From Pseudomonadota bacterium (GTDB lineage Bacteria > Pseudomonadota > Gammaproteobacteria > Steroidobacterales > Steroidobacteraceae), in assembly GCA_021815925.1 (NCBI GenBank), contig JAKAZL010000001.1, positions 1-64,000 of the forward strand: a stretch of 64,000 nt of DNA. The letters are read 5' to 3'. Of the stretch, positions 39,897 to 49,147 are shown in pieces. The stretch's first letter is position 1, and every line of letters begins with the position of its first letter. The notes beneath the pieces are model-generated. The model searched no databases. It was not told the origin of the DNA and worked only from the letters and a program-made list of their open reading frames with translations. A program made the position numbers and the translations under genes.

Positions 39897-39909
39897 GGAG
39901 GTGCCCGCA

Positions 39910-40890
39910 ATGGAGCTGGATCGCACCAAGCTGTTGGATGCTTATCGGCGGATGAAGACGATCCGCGAGTTCGAGGAACGGCTGCACGTTGAGATCGCCA
40001 CCGGCGAGATACCGGGCTTCACGCACCTGTATGCCGGGCAGGAAGCCGTGGCGGTGGGCGTGTGCGCGGAACTGACCGACGAAGATTACATCGTTAGCAC
40101 GCATCGCGGTCACGGCCACTGCATCGCCAAGGGGTGCGACGTCACCGGCATGATGAAGGAGATCTACGGACGTCGCGACGGGCTGTGCAAGGGCAAGGGC
40201 GGCTCGATGCACATCGCCGATTTCGACAAGGGCATGCTCGGCGCCAACGCCATCGTCGGCGGTGGGCCGCCGCTCGCGGTGGGCGCGGCCATCGCCTGTC
40301 AGCTGCGCCGTCCGGCCTCGGGCGAAGGGCGGGTGAGCGTCGCCTTCGGCGGTGACGGCAGCTGCAACCAGGGCACGGTGTTCGAGGCCATGAATTTGGC
40401 GGTGGTGCTCGGCGTGCCCACCATTTTCGTCTTCGAGAACAACGGCTACAGCGAACACACCGGAGCGGACTACGCGGTCGGCTCGAAGGACATCACCGCG
40501 CGCAGCGCGGCATTCGGCATGCCCGCCGAGCGGGTCGACGGGAGCGACTTCTTCGCCGTGCACGCGGCCATGCAGCGCGCGGTAGCGCGCGCGCGCAGCG
40601 GGGCTGGTCCCAGCACGATCGAGGCGACGACGACGCGCTTCTACGGGCATTTCGAAGGCGATCCGCAGAACTACCGTGCCAAGGGTGAAATTGAGCGCCA
40701 GCGCGCCACGATGGACTGCCTGGCGCGCTTTCGCGCCACGGTGGCGGCCGACGGGTCGATTGCCGCGGCGGAACTCGATGCGATCGACCGCGCGGTGCTC
40801 CTGGAGATCGACGCGGCGGTGAGCGCTGCCCGCGCAGCGCCCATGCCGTCAGAGTCCGAGCTGACGACCGACGTGTACATCAGCTACTGA
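39910..40890 (+). CDS. Thiamine-PP 2-oxoacid/acetoin dehydrogenase E1 alpha
   Basis: RRMKTIREFEERLHVEIATGEIPGFTHLYAGQEAVAVGV...GDGSCNQGTVFEAMN (ThDP motif). Confidence 0.93.
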   Translation: MELDRTKLLDAYRRMKTIREFEERLHVEIATGEIPGFTHLYAGQEAVAVGVCAELTDEDYIVSTHRGHGHCIAKGCDVTGMMKEIYGRRDGLCKGKGGSMHIADFDKGMLGANAIVGGGPPLAVGAAIACQLRRPASGEGRVSVAFGGDGSCNQGTVFEAMNLAVVLGVPTIFVFENNGYSEHTGADYAVGSKDITARSAAFGMPAERVDGSDFFAVHAAMQRAVARARSGAGPSTIEATTTRFYGHFEGDPQNYRAKGEIERQRATMDCLARFRATVAADGSIAAAELDAIDRAVLLEIDAAVSAARAAPMPSESELTTDVYISY

Positions 40891-40919
40891 AGCGCCCGAT
40901 TTCGCCAGGACGACATTCA

Positions 40920-41935
40920 TGCCACAGCTTTCGATGCGCGATGCCATCAACCAGGCACTGCACCAGGAAATGGAGCGGGATCCGCGCGTCATCGTTCTGG
41001 GTGAGGATGTTTCCGGCGGTGCGGGCGGCACCTCGGGGCAGCGCGAGGCCTCGGGCGGAATATTCGGCGTCACCAAGGGGCTGCTGCCGCGATTCGGTGC
41101 CGGTCGGGTCATCGACACGCCGATCAGCGAATCGGCCATCGTTGGGGCCGCCGCCGGGGCGGCGCTCGCCGGCCTGCGCCCGGTCGCCGAGCTGATGTTT
41201 GCCGACTTCGTCGGCGTGTGCATGGATCAGATTTACAACCAGGTGGCAAAGTTTCGCTACATGTTCGGCGGCAAGAGCGCCTGCCCGGTTGTGATCCGCA
41301 TGGCGATGGGCGCGGGCATGAACATGGGGGCGCAGCACTCCCAGGCGATTTACGGGCTCCTCACGGCGATCCCGGGCCTGAAAGTTGTGGTGCCCTCGAA
41401 TGCCCGCGACGCGAAGGGACTGCTCATCGAGGCGATCCGCGACGACGACCCGGTGGTGTTCTTCGAGCACAAGGCGCTCTATCCGCGCAAGTGCGAGGTG
41501 CCCGAGGAGCCGTTCCGCGTGCGCTTCGGCGAGGCGAGCCTGCTGCGCGAGGGCGCCGATGCGACGGTCGTGGCGATCGGCCGCATGGTGGTGTTCGCCG
41601 AGAAGGCGCTCGATGCGCTTGCCAAGGAAGGGGTCAGCTGCGACCTGATCGATCCGCGCACCACCTCGCCGCTCGACGAGGAGACCATCCTGGAGAGCCT
41701 GGAGAACACCGGGCGGCTCGTGGTCGTCGACGAATCGCCGCCGCGCTGCAGCGTCGCCGCCGACATCGCGGCGCTGGCGGCTGGACGCGGCTTCGGGTCG
41801 CTCAAGGCGCCCGTCGTGCAGGTCACTGCACCGCATACGCCCGTGCCGTTTTCTCCGGCCCTCGAGCGCGCCTATGTGCCCGGTCCGCAACGTATCGAGG
41901 CCGCCATTCGTCAAGTGTTGGGAAGGAATCGATGA
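40920..41935 (+). CDS. 2-oxoacid/acetoin dehydrogenase E1 beta
   Basis: MPQLSMRDAINQALHQEMERDPRVIVLGEDV...GAQHSQAIYGLLTAIPGLKVVVPSNARDAKGLL. Confidence 0.93.
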
Positions 41936-43158
41936 GCGAGCAGATCCACGCGGTCACGATGCCCAAGTGGGGCATCGAGATGACCGAAGGCACCGTGATT
42001 CGCTGGAATGCGTCCGCGGGTCAGCGGATCGACAAAGGCGAGCCGCTGCTCGAGGTTGAGACCGAGAAGATCGTGAACACCGTCGACTCGCCCTTCAGCG
42101 GGACGCTGCGCCGAATCATCGCCGAGTCCGGCGAGGTTCGCCCGGTCGGCGCGTTGCTCGCCGTGCTTGCGGAGGACGACGTGAGTGAGCCGACGCTCGC
42201 GCGCTTCATCGAGCAGTTCAAGGGCGCACAGGTTTCCTTCGAGCCCGACGCCGCGGTGGGGACGGCTGCATCCGCCGCCGTCCATGACGCGGCGCCCGGG
42301 ACCGAGGCGGCAGACGATGAGCCGCGTGTCAGTCCACACGCGAAGCGTCTCGCGGAGCGCCTGGGCGTTGATCTGGCACGGGTCCGCGGCAGCGGCCGCA
42401 ACGGCCGGATCACGCGTGAGGACGTCGAGGCGTTTGCGGCACAGTCGAGCGCGACGGCCCCGGCAGCGGTCGGCGGGGCGGACAACACGGCGGTACGCCT
42501 GCGACTCTCGCCCACGCGTGTCACGATCGCGCGCCGATTGCTCGAATCCAAACAGACGATCCCGCATTACCGCCTGAGCATCGAGGTGCAGGCCGCCGCG
42601 CTCGTGCAGCGAGCAGAGCAGGCGGCACGGGAAGCCGGTCGGCGGATCACGATGAACGATCTGCTGGTGCGCGCCTGTGCGCTGGCGCTCGTGCGCCATC
42701 CGGAACTCAATGCCTGGCTCGAAGGCGAGGAGATTGTGCGCTTCGCCCGTGCCGACGTGGCCGTCGCCGTAGCTACGGCGAATGGTCTGATCACGCCGGT
42801 GGTGCGCGGAGCCGAGGCGAAGAGTCCGGCCGAGATCGCCACGGTGACTGCCGAGCTGTTCGAGCGGGCGCGCCGCGGGGAACTCACCCGCGAGGACATC
42901 AGCGGCGGAACGTTCACGATTTCCAATCTGGGCATGTTCGGGCTGCCCCGCTTCGATGCGATCATCAACCCGCCGCAGGTGGCCATTCTCGCAGTGGGCG
43001 TGGCGGAGGATCGGGTCGTCGCGATCGAAGGGGCCGCGGCAGTCGCGAAAATGATGACCTTGACGCTTTCCGCCGATCACCGGGTGATTGACGGTGCGGT
43101 GGGCGCGGCGTTCCTCGGCACGCTGCGCACTCTGATCGAGGAGCCTCAGCGGCTGTAA
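41932..43158 (+). CDS. Dihydrolipoamide acyltransferase (E2)
   Basis: Lipoyl domain MPKWGIEMTEGTVIRWN...ETEKIVN; E3-binding region; catalytic DHRVIDGAVGAAFL. Confidence 0.93.
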   Translation: MSEQIHAVTMPKWGIEMTEGTVIRWNASAGQRIDKGEPLLEVETEKIVNTVDSPFSGTLRRIIAESGEVRPVGALLAVLAEDDVSEPTLARFIEQFKGAQVSFEPDAAVGTAASAAVHDAAPGTEAADDEPRVSPHAKRLAERLGVDLARVRGSGRNGRITREDVEAFAAQSSATAPAAVGGADNTAVRLRLSPTRVTIARRLLESKQTIPHYRLSIEVQAAALVQRAEQAAREAGRRITMNDLLVRACALALVRHPELNAWLEGEEIVRFARADVAVAVATANGLITPVVRGAEAKSPAEIATVTAELFERARRGELTREDISGGTFTISNLGMFGLPRFDAIINPPQVAILAVGVAEDRVVAIEGAAAVAKMMTLTLSADHRVIDGAVGAAFLGTLRTLIEEPQRL

Positions 43159-43202
43159 CGGCCGGGACGCGAGGCAATCGGCTTCTTTTTGGGGGAACAA
43201 CG

Positions 43203-45110
43203 ATGCGTCGACTCACCTTGGCGGTGCTCATCGGATACGTGTTGGGCGTCGCGCCCGGGCTGGCAAGCCCGGCGCCGGCCGGTCCCGCGCCGGCGCACGG
43301 CGCGCCGCATTTCGTCTCCTCCGGTCACGCCACCGATCGACAGCATTGGCCCGGCGCGCAGGTATTCGCGCAGCACTGCGCGGCCTGTCACCTCGGCGAG
43401 GTGCCGGCGGCGCCGGAGAAGTTCTTCCTGCAGATGATGACGCCCGGAGCAATCCTCGCGGCGCTCACTCACGGCATGATGATCGAGGAGGCCAAGCCGC
43501 TGACGCTGCTGCAGAAGCGCCAGGTCGCCGAGTACCTGTCCGGTCAGCGGCTGAGCGCGGCACGCAAGCAGTATCCGTTGCCGTTGTGCACTGGGGCCGC
43601 CGCCCGGTTCGACCTCGCGCAGGGACCCGTGCCCTATGGTTGGGGGCTCGATAACTCGCGGTTTATTCCCGCTGCGGTGGCGAAGCTCCCGCCGGCCGAC
43701 GTCGCACGCCTGAAGCTCAAGTGGGCCTTCGCCTTCCCACGCGCCTTGCGCGCCCGGTCCCAACCGGCGATCGCCTATGGGGCGGTATATGTCGGCAGCC
43801 AGAACGGCACCATCTATGCGCTCGATCTGGCGAGCGGCTGCGTGCGCTGGACATTCCGGGCCAGCGCCGAGGTGCGCACCGCCATGGTGCTGGCGCCACA
43901 CGGTGCCCAGGATCAGGGAGCGCACCTGTACTTCGGCGACATCATCGGCAACGTCTACGCGGTCGATCCGCTCACCGGCCGGCTGCAATGGCGCCGGAAG
44001 GTCACTGCTCACCCCGATGCCACGTTGACGGGCACACCGGCCTTGTACGACGGCACACTTTACGTGCCGGTCTCGTCCCTGGAGGAGGCGACCGCGGCGG
44101 CGATCCACAAGCCGTGCTGCTCCTTCCGGGGCTCGGTCGTCGCCCTGGATGCGCGGACCGGCCAGGTGCGCTGGCGGACCTACACGATCCCGACCAAGCC
44201 GCGGGTCGTCGGCAAGACGAGCGCGGGGATGGACATTCTCGCGCCATCGGGCGTGCCGGTCTGGAACAGCCCGACCGTCGATGTGAGCCGCGGCCTGCTC
44301 TACGTCGCCACCGGGAACGACTACACCTCGCCGGCCGACGACATGAGCGATGCCGTGGTTGCGATGCGGCTCTCGGACGGCAAGATCGTCTGGCACCGCC
44401 AGCTGCTCGCGGATGACGCGTGGAACGTGGCCTGTATGTTCAAGGGCAACCCCAATTGCCCGCGCCAGGACGGACCGGACGCCGATTTCGGCGCGTCGGT
44501 GATCCTGACGCGGTTGCCCAATGGTCACCAGGTTCTGCTGGCCGGGCAGAAGAGCGGCGTCGTCTACGGTCTGGACCCGGATGCGCGCGGGCGGATGCTG
44601 TGGAAGCGCAGCGTCGGGCGCGGCGGAGTGCAGGGCGGCGTCGAATTCGGCATGACGGCCTACGATGGGCGGGTGTTCGTGCCGATCTCCGACATGAAGA
44701 ACGGTCACGACGGGCGCACATATTCCTCGCCGCCCCGCCCCGGCCTGTACGCGCTCGATGCCGCGTCCGGGCGCGTCCTCTGGTCCCATCCCGCGACCGA
44801 TTTCTGTCATGGCCGACCGTTCTGCGATCCCGGCATCGTCGCGGCCATCACGTCGATTCCCGGGGTGATCATCGCCGGACACATGGATGGGATGCTCAGC
44901 GCCTACGCGGCCGGCACCGGTAAGCTATTGTGGCGATACAACACGCTACGGGCGTTCAAGACGGTTTCGGGTGCACCGGGACACGGTGGATCATTCGATG
45001 GCCCCGGGGCCGTGGTGCGTGACGGCTACGTGGTGATCAACTCAGGCTACGGCCTGTATTTCCACATGCCCGGGAACGTGCTGCTGGCGTTCAAGGCCGC
45101 CGCGCACTGA
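43203..45110 (+). CDS. Quinohemoprotein (PQQ beta-propeller + N-terminal cytochrome c), polyvinyl-alcohol-dehydrogenase-like
   Basis: QHCAACHLGEVP haem motif; SQPAIAYGAVYVGSQNGTIYALDLASGCVRWTF propeller repeats; signal peptide. Confidence 0.85.
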   Translation: MRRLTLAVLIGYVLGVAPGLASPAPAGPAPAHGAPHFVSSGHATDRQHWPGAQVFAQHCAACHLGEVPAAPEKFFLQMMTPGAILAALTHGMMIEEAKPLTLLQKRQVAEYLSGQRLSAARKQYPLPLCTGAAARFDLAQGPVPYGWGLDNSRFIPAAVAKLPPADVARLKLKWAFAFPRALRARSQPAIAYGAVYVGSQNGTIYALDLASGCVRWTFRASAEVRTAMVLAPHGAQDQGAHLYFGDIIGNVYAVDPLTGRLQWRRKVTAHPDATLTGTPALYDGTLYVPVSSLEEATAAAIHKPCCSFRGSVVALDARTGQVRWRTYTIPTKPRVVGKTSAGMDILAPSGVPVWNSPTVDVSRGLLYVATGNDYTSPADDMSDAVVAMRLSDGKIVWHRQLLADDAWNVACMFKGNPNCPRQDGPDADFGASVILTRLPNGHQVLLAGQKSGVVYGLDPDARGRMLWKRSVGRGGVQGGVEFGMTAYDGRVFVPISDMKNGHDGRTYSSPPRPGLYALDAASGRVLWSHPATDFCHGRPFCDPGIVAAITSIPGVIIAGHMDGMLSAYAAGTGKLLWRYNTLRAFKTVSGAPGHGGSFDGPGAVVRDGYVVINSGYGLYFHMPGNVLLAFKAAAH

Positions 45111-45195
45111 GTGCAGCGGGGGCGGTCGCCCTGGGAGCATTCCCGCCGCGCCGCGGTGCTGGCGGGCGTCGGGGATCGGGACCAGCGCAGGGGCG

Positions 45196-45489
45196 TCAGG
45201 CCACCCAGTCGAACATCTGCAGGTCCATCTCCTGCGCCAGGCAGGCGAGGATCGGCGGCACGAGACGATCGTGGAATGAGGACTTCTGGTGGGTCTGGAA
45301 TGCTGCCTCGTCCTTGAAGCGGCCGTAGACGATGTACGTCGAGGCCTGGGTCCGGTGGCGGATCACGTCATAGACCAGCGTGTCTGGCTCGCTCTGGTGG
45401 GTCAGCTGTGAGAGCTCGCGCTGCAGCTCCTCGAAGCGCTGTTCCATGCCTGGCTTGATGACGAGCGTGGCGACGAAGGTAGTGGACAT
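45196..45489 (-). CDS. Antibiotic-biosynthesis-monooxygenase (ABM) domain protein
   Basis: MSTTFVATLVIKPGMEQRFEELQRELSQLTHQSEPDTLVYDVIRH. Confidence 0.85.
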   Translation of the reverse strand: MSTTFVATLVIKPGMEQRFEELQRELSQLTHQSEPDTLVYDVIRHRTQASTYIVYGRFKDEAAFQTHQKSSFHDRLVPPILACLAQEMDLQMFDWVA

Positions 45490-45495
45490 CTGGCG

Positions 45496-47190
45496 TTACC
45501 CCTGCTGAGCGGCGCGCTCGAACTCCGCCAGGAGCTCATCGCGCAGCCGGAACTTCTGGATCTTACTGGTCGACATGGGCCAGGCGCTGACGAAGCGGAC
45601 GTGGCGCGGCACCTTGAAGCTCGCGATCTCACGCCGACAGAAGTCGATCAGCTCCTGCGCCTCCACGGTGGCGTTCTCATGGCATTCGACGAACGCGGCA
45701 GCCACTTCCATCAGCCGGGCATCGGGTACGCCGACCACCTGGGCCAGCTTCACCGCGGGGTGGCGCTGCAGGCAGCTCTCGATCTCGGCCGCGGCGACGT
45801 TCTCGCCGCCGACCTTGAGCATATCTTTGACGCGTCCGTGGAACATCATGGTCCCGGCGGCATCAAGAGAGCCGATGTCCCCGGTGTGAAACCAGCCCTG
45901 CGCATCGAGTGCTTGGGCGGTCTTGTGCGGATCCTTGTAATAGCCCTCGAGGGTGCTGTAGCCGCGCACCAGGACCTCCCCGCGCGTCCCGGCGGGCACA
46001 TCCGCGCCGCTCTCCGGATCGACGATTCGCACCTGCAGGCCGGGTAACGGCCGACCCAGCCGGCCGATGCGCTCGGTGAGCGGATCATCGAGGCGGCTGG
46101 TGGTCACGGTACCGGCCGTTTCCGTCATGCCAAACGTGCCGACGTACAGCGCGTCCGGCATGGCTTTGAGCATCGCTTCAGCGATCGCCGGCGGTTGGAC
46201 GGCGAAGTTCGAATTCATCAGCTTGATGCGCGAGAGATCCGTCTTCGGGAAGTCGGGATGATGGATCAGGTCCGACATGATGGTGACGAAGCATGGGTAA
46301 GTCGCCGTCACACGCTCATCCTCGAGCATGTGCAGCGCCTTGCCGGCATCGAAATGCGTCATGGTGGCGTAGACGCCCCCGACGTCGAAGATCGCGCACA
46401 GCGGCAGAATCGCCGCGATGTGAAACATCGGCAGGGGCGACCAGAACACATCGTCGTGGGTGAGCGCGTAGCGATGGCGTCCGAGCGCGATCGAGTTGCG
46501 CACCATGGCCTCGTGCGAGAGCAGACACCCCTTGGGGTTCGAGGTGGTGCCGGAGGTGTAGAGCATGATCGCCACGTCGCGCAGGCGCACCTGCAGACGC
46601 GATTCGTGCACGCGATCCTCGCTCCATTGTCCGGCCAGGGCGTCGAATTCGTGCTCGGGAAGGAAGCCGTGCGGCTTCGAGGCGCCGAGCAGCACCAGAT
46701 TGCGCAGATGCGGCGCTGCGGCGAGCGACAGGTGGCGCGGATCGCCGGCGTCCTTCAGCTCCGGTAGCGCATTCGTCAGCCGTTCGACGAAATTCACCTG
46801 CTCGGCGATCCGGTCGGTGGTGAACACCGCGACCAGATCGCCGTTCTCGATGACGTAGGCGAGCTCATTGTGCCGGTAACGCGCGTTCATCGGCACCGCG
46901 ACCGCGCCGCACAGCGCGATGGCGAAGAGCATCTCGACGAACTCGAAGGACGTCGGCAGCAGCAGCCCCACGTGGTCGTGCGGCTTTACGCCGAGCGCCT
47001 GCAGGCTGCGGGCGCGCCGCAGCGCATTCGCGGCGAGTTCGCCGTAGGTCATCCGCTGGCCGGGCAGGATGAGCGCCGGGGAATCCGGATAGCGGTCAGC
47101 GGCCGTCAGCAGCAAGTCGCCGAGCGTGGTGACCTGAATCCGCACCGATCGCAGCGACTCGCTGCGTGGAGAGTTCTTGAGCGTTGGCAT
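45496..47190 (-). CDS. Acyl-CoA synthetase (AMP-dependent ligase)
   Basis: IMLYTSGTTSNPKGCLLSH; GWFHTGDIGSLDAAGTMMFHGRVKDMLKVGGENVAAAEIE. Confidence 0.93.
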   Translation of the reverse strand: MPTLKNSPRSESLRSVRIQVTTLGDLLLTAADRYPDSPALILPGQRMTYGELAANALRRARSLQALGVKPHDHVGLLLPTSFEFVEMLFAIALCGAVAVPMNARYRHNELAYVIENGDLVAVFTTDRIAEQVNFVERLTNALPELKDAGDPRHLSLAAAPHLRNLVLLGASKPHGFLPEHEFDALAGQWSEDRVHESRLQVRLRDVAIMLYTSGTTSNPKGCLLSHEAMVRNSIALGRHRYALTHDDVFWSPLPMFHIAAILPLCAIFDVGGVYATMTHFDAGKALHMLEDERVTATYPCFVTIMSDLIHHPDFPKTDLSRIKLMNSNFAVQPPAIAEAMLKAMPDALYVGTFGMTETAGTVTTSRLDDPLTERIGRLGRPLPGLQVRIVDPESGADVPAGTRGEVLVRGYSTLEGYYKDPHKTAQALDAQGWFHTGDIGSLDAAGTMMFHGRVKDMLKVGGENVAAAEIESCLQRHPAVKLAQVVGVPDARLMEVAAAFVECHENATVEAQELIDFCRREIASFKVPRHVRFVSAWPMSTSKIQKFRLRDELLAEFERAAQQG

Positions 47191-47199
47191 CGCGGCGAC

Positions 47200-47490
47200 T
47201 TACAGAGGATCGAAGAATTCTCGAACCCACGTGCCCTCGAGGCACGCGGCGATCTGCGGGGCGATCTGCGCGAGCATCGCCGAGCCCATGTGGTGGTGCT
47301 CGGCCTGCTCGTCCCGGAAAGACTCGAGCACCGCGAAGCGGTTCGGCTCGCGCAGCCGGTAGAATTCGTAGGCCAGGGTATCGGGCTCGTGCGCGCGCAC
47401 GTATTGCTCGAGCTTGCGGCAGTGCGCGATGAAATCCTGCTCGCACTCCGGTTTGACGGTCATCCTCGCGATGAACGTGATTTTCGTCAT
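47200..47490 (-). CDS. ABM domain protein (second paralogue)
   Basis: MTKITFIARMTVKPECEQDFIAHCRKLEQYVRAHEPDTLAYEFYRL; start revised to 47490. Confidence 0.85.
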   Translation of the reverse strand: MTKITFIARMTVKPECEQDFIAHCRKLEQYVRAHEPDTLAYEFYRLREPNRFAVLESFRDEQAEHHHMGSAMLAQIAPQIAACLEGTWVREFFDPL

Positions 47491-47541
47491 GGACTTCCCC
47501 CTCACATGACGCGACATCATAGCCCAGGCGGCCACCAAAAG

Positions 47542-47559
47542 AAACAGTCACGCCTGTTT
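47542..47559. promoter_or_regulatory. 18-mer operator-like site AAACAGTCACGCCTGTTT
   Basis: Identical to 53090-53107; divergent intergenic region. Confidence 0.7.
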
Positions 47560-47620
47560 GTTTTTAGGCGCCTGCGGTAGAGTAGTCTCTTCGGTCCCCA
47601 GGGGCCGCGAGTGGCTGCGA

Positions 47621-47971
47621 ATGGTGAACGACGAGATTTTCCACCCGGCTGTCACCCTCGAGGAGCTCCCGGAGGGCGCCATGCGCTGCCTGACCGTGGC
47701 CGGACGCGAGGTGCTGATCTGCCGCACTCGAGAGGGCGTGTTCGCCCTCGACAACATCTGCACGCATGCGTACGCGCGCATGCACGAGGGACGGTTGCGC
47801 GGCGTGCGGCTGATCTGCCCGTTGCATGGCGCCTCGTTCGACGTGCGCGACGGCCGGGTGCTCGGTGCGCCGGCCACCCAGCCGCTGGCGCGGCATGCCG
47901 TGCGGGTGATCGGTGGCCGGGTCGAGATCGCCCTGGCGCCGGCGGTCACCGCGCAGCCCGAGCGCTGCTAG
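47621..47971 (+). CDS. Rieske [2Fe-2S] ferredoxin
   Basis: DNICTHAYARMHEGRLRGVRLICPLHGASFDVRDGRVL. Confidence 0.92.
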   Translation: MVNDEIFHPAVTLEELPEGAMRCLTVAGREVLICRTREGVFALDNICTHAYARMHEGRLRGVRLICPLHGASFDVRDGRVLGAPATQPLARHAVRVIGGRVEIALAPAVTAQPERC

Positions 47972-49128
47972 CGGCGTTGATCGAAGCGGCGCCCGATCAT
48001 GGCCGAGGCAATATTGACCTTCTGGATGTCGATCGCACCGCCGGCGATGCCCCAACCCCACGCGTCACGCAGGCGGCGCTCCATGGGGAATTCGCGCGAA
48101 TAGCCGTAGCCGCCCATCAGCTGCACCGCATGGCCGCAAACCTCCCGCGCCGTCTCATTGGCGAAGCACTTGGCGACCGAGGAGTCGAGCACGTTCGGCA
48201 GGCCGTCGCTGGCGCTGGCGACTGCGCGCCAGATCAGCAGTCGGGCTGCCTCCACTTTCATCTGCATCTCAGCGAGCTTCAGCTGCACGGCCTGAAAGTC
48301 GACCAGGGGCTTGCCGAACTGCCTGCGCTCCTGGACATAGGCGATGATGTCCTCGAGCGCGCCGCTCGCCTGCGAGAGCGCCATGGTGGCATTGCCGCAG
48401 CGTTCCAGATCGAACGTCTCCATCAGCTTCTTGAAGCCACCGGCCGGCACGATGACGTTCTCGACGGGCACCGCGCATTCATCGAAATACAAATCGCTGC
48501 TCGGCACACCGCGAAACCCCATGAGGTTCTCGCGTGCACCGAAAGTCAGGCCGGGGGTGTCCTTTTCCACCAGGACCGCCCCGATGCCCTTGGCGCCCGG
48601 ATCGGCACTCATCCGGCAGTAGACCACGTAGGCGTCCGCATGCCCTCCGCCGGAGCACCAGCGCTTCGTCCCGTTCAGCACCACGCGGTCGGCCCGCACT
48701 TCGGCGCGCGTGGTCAGATCGCTGAGCGCCGAGCCGGCCTGCGGCTCGGACATCGAGACGGCCACGATCATCTCGCCGCTGCAGACGCGCGGAATGATGC
48801 GTCGGCGCAGCGCCTCGCCCGCGAAGTGCTCGACCGAGCGGACCGGTCCGACGCACGACTCGAACACCGGAAAGGCGAGGGCGGAGGAGCACTTGCCGAA
48901 CTCCTCGAGCACGATCAGCGCATCGAGATTGCTCAGACCGAGGCCGCCGTACTCGGGGCTGACGTTCAGGCCGAGGAATCCCATCTCGGCGTACTCGCGC
49001 ACCAGGGTGTGCGGCGGCGGGTTGTCCTGCCGATCGATCTCGGCCGCGAGCGGCATCAGCCGCTCGCGCACATACTGGCGGGCCGCAGCCTGCAAGGCGG
49101 TCTGTTCGTCGGTCAGTCGAAAGTCCAT
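47968..49128 (-). CDS. Acyl-CoA dehydrogenase
   Basis: MDFRLTDEQTALQAAARQYVRERLMPLAAEID...; VQLMGGYGYSREFPMERRLRDAW. Confidence 0.93.
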   Translation of the reverse strand: MDFRLTDEQTALQAAARQYVRERLMPLAAEIDRQDNPPPHTLVREYAEMGFLGLNVSPEYGGLGLSNLDALIVLEEFGKCSSALAFPVFESCVGPVRSVEHFAGEALRRRIIPRVCSGEMIVAVSMSEPQAGSALSDLTTRAEVRADRVVLNGTKRWCSGGGHADAYVVYCRMSADPGAKGIGAVLVEKDTPGLTFGARENLMGFRGVPSSDLYFDECAVPVENVIVPAGGFKKLMETFDLERCGNATMALSQASGALEDIIAYVQERRQFGKPLVDFQAVQLKLAEMQMKVEAARLLIWRAVASASDGLPNVLDSSVAKCFANETAREVCGHAVQLMGGYGYSREFPMERRLRDAWGWGIAGGAIDIQKVNIASAMIGRRFDQRR

Positions 49129-49147
49129 GGGGGCTCCTGTAGGCAAT

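Noticed and set aside
43146-44882. 578-aa minus-strand ORF opposite the PQQ dehydrogenase
   Set aside because: Shadow ORF; propeller and haem motifs are on the plus strand.
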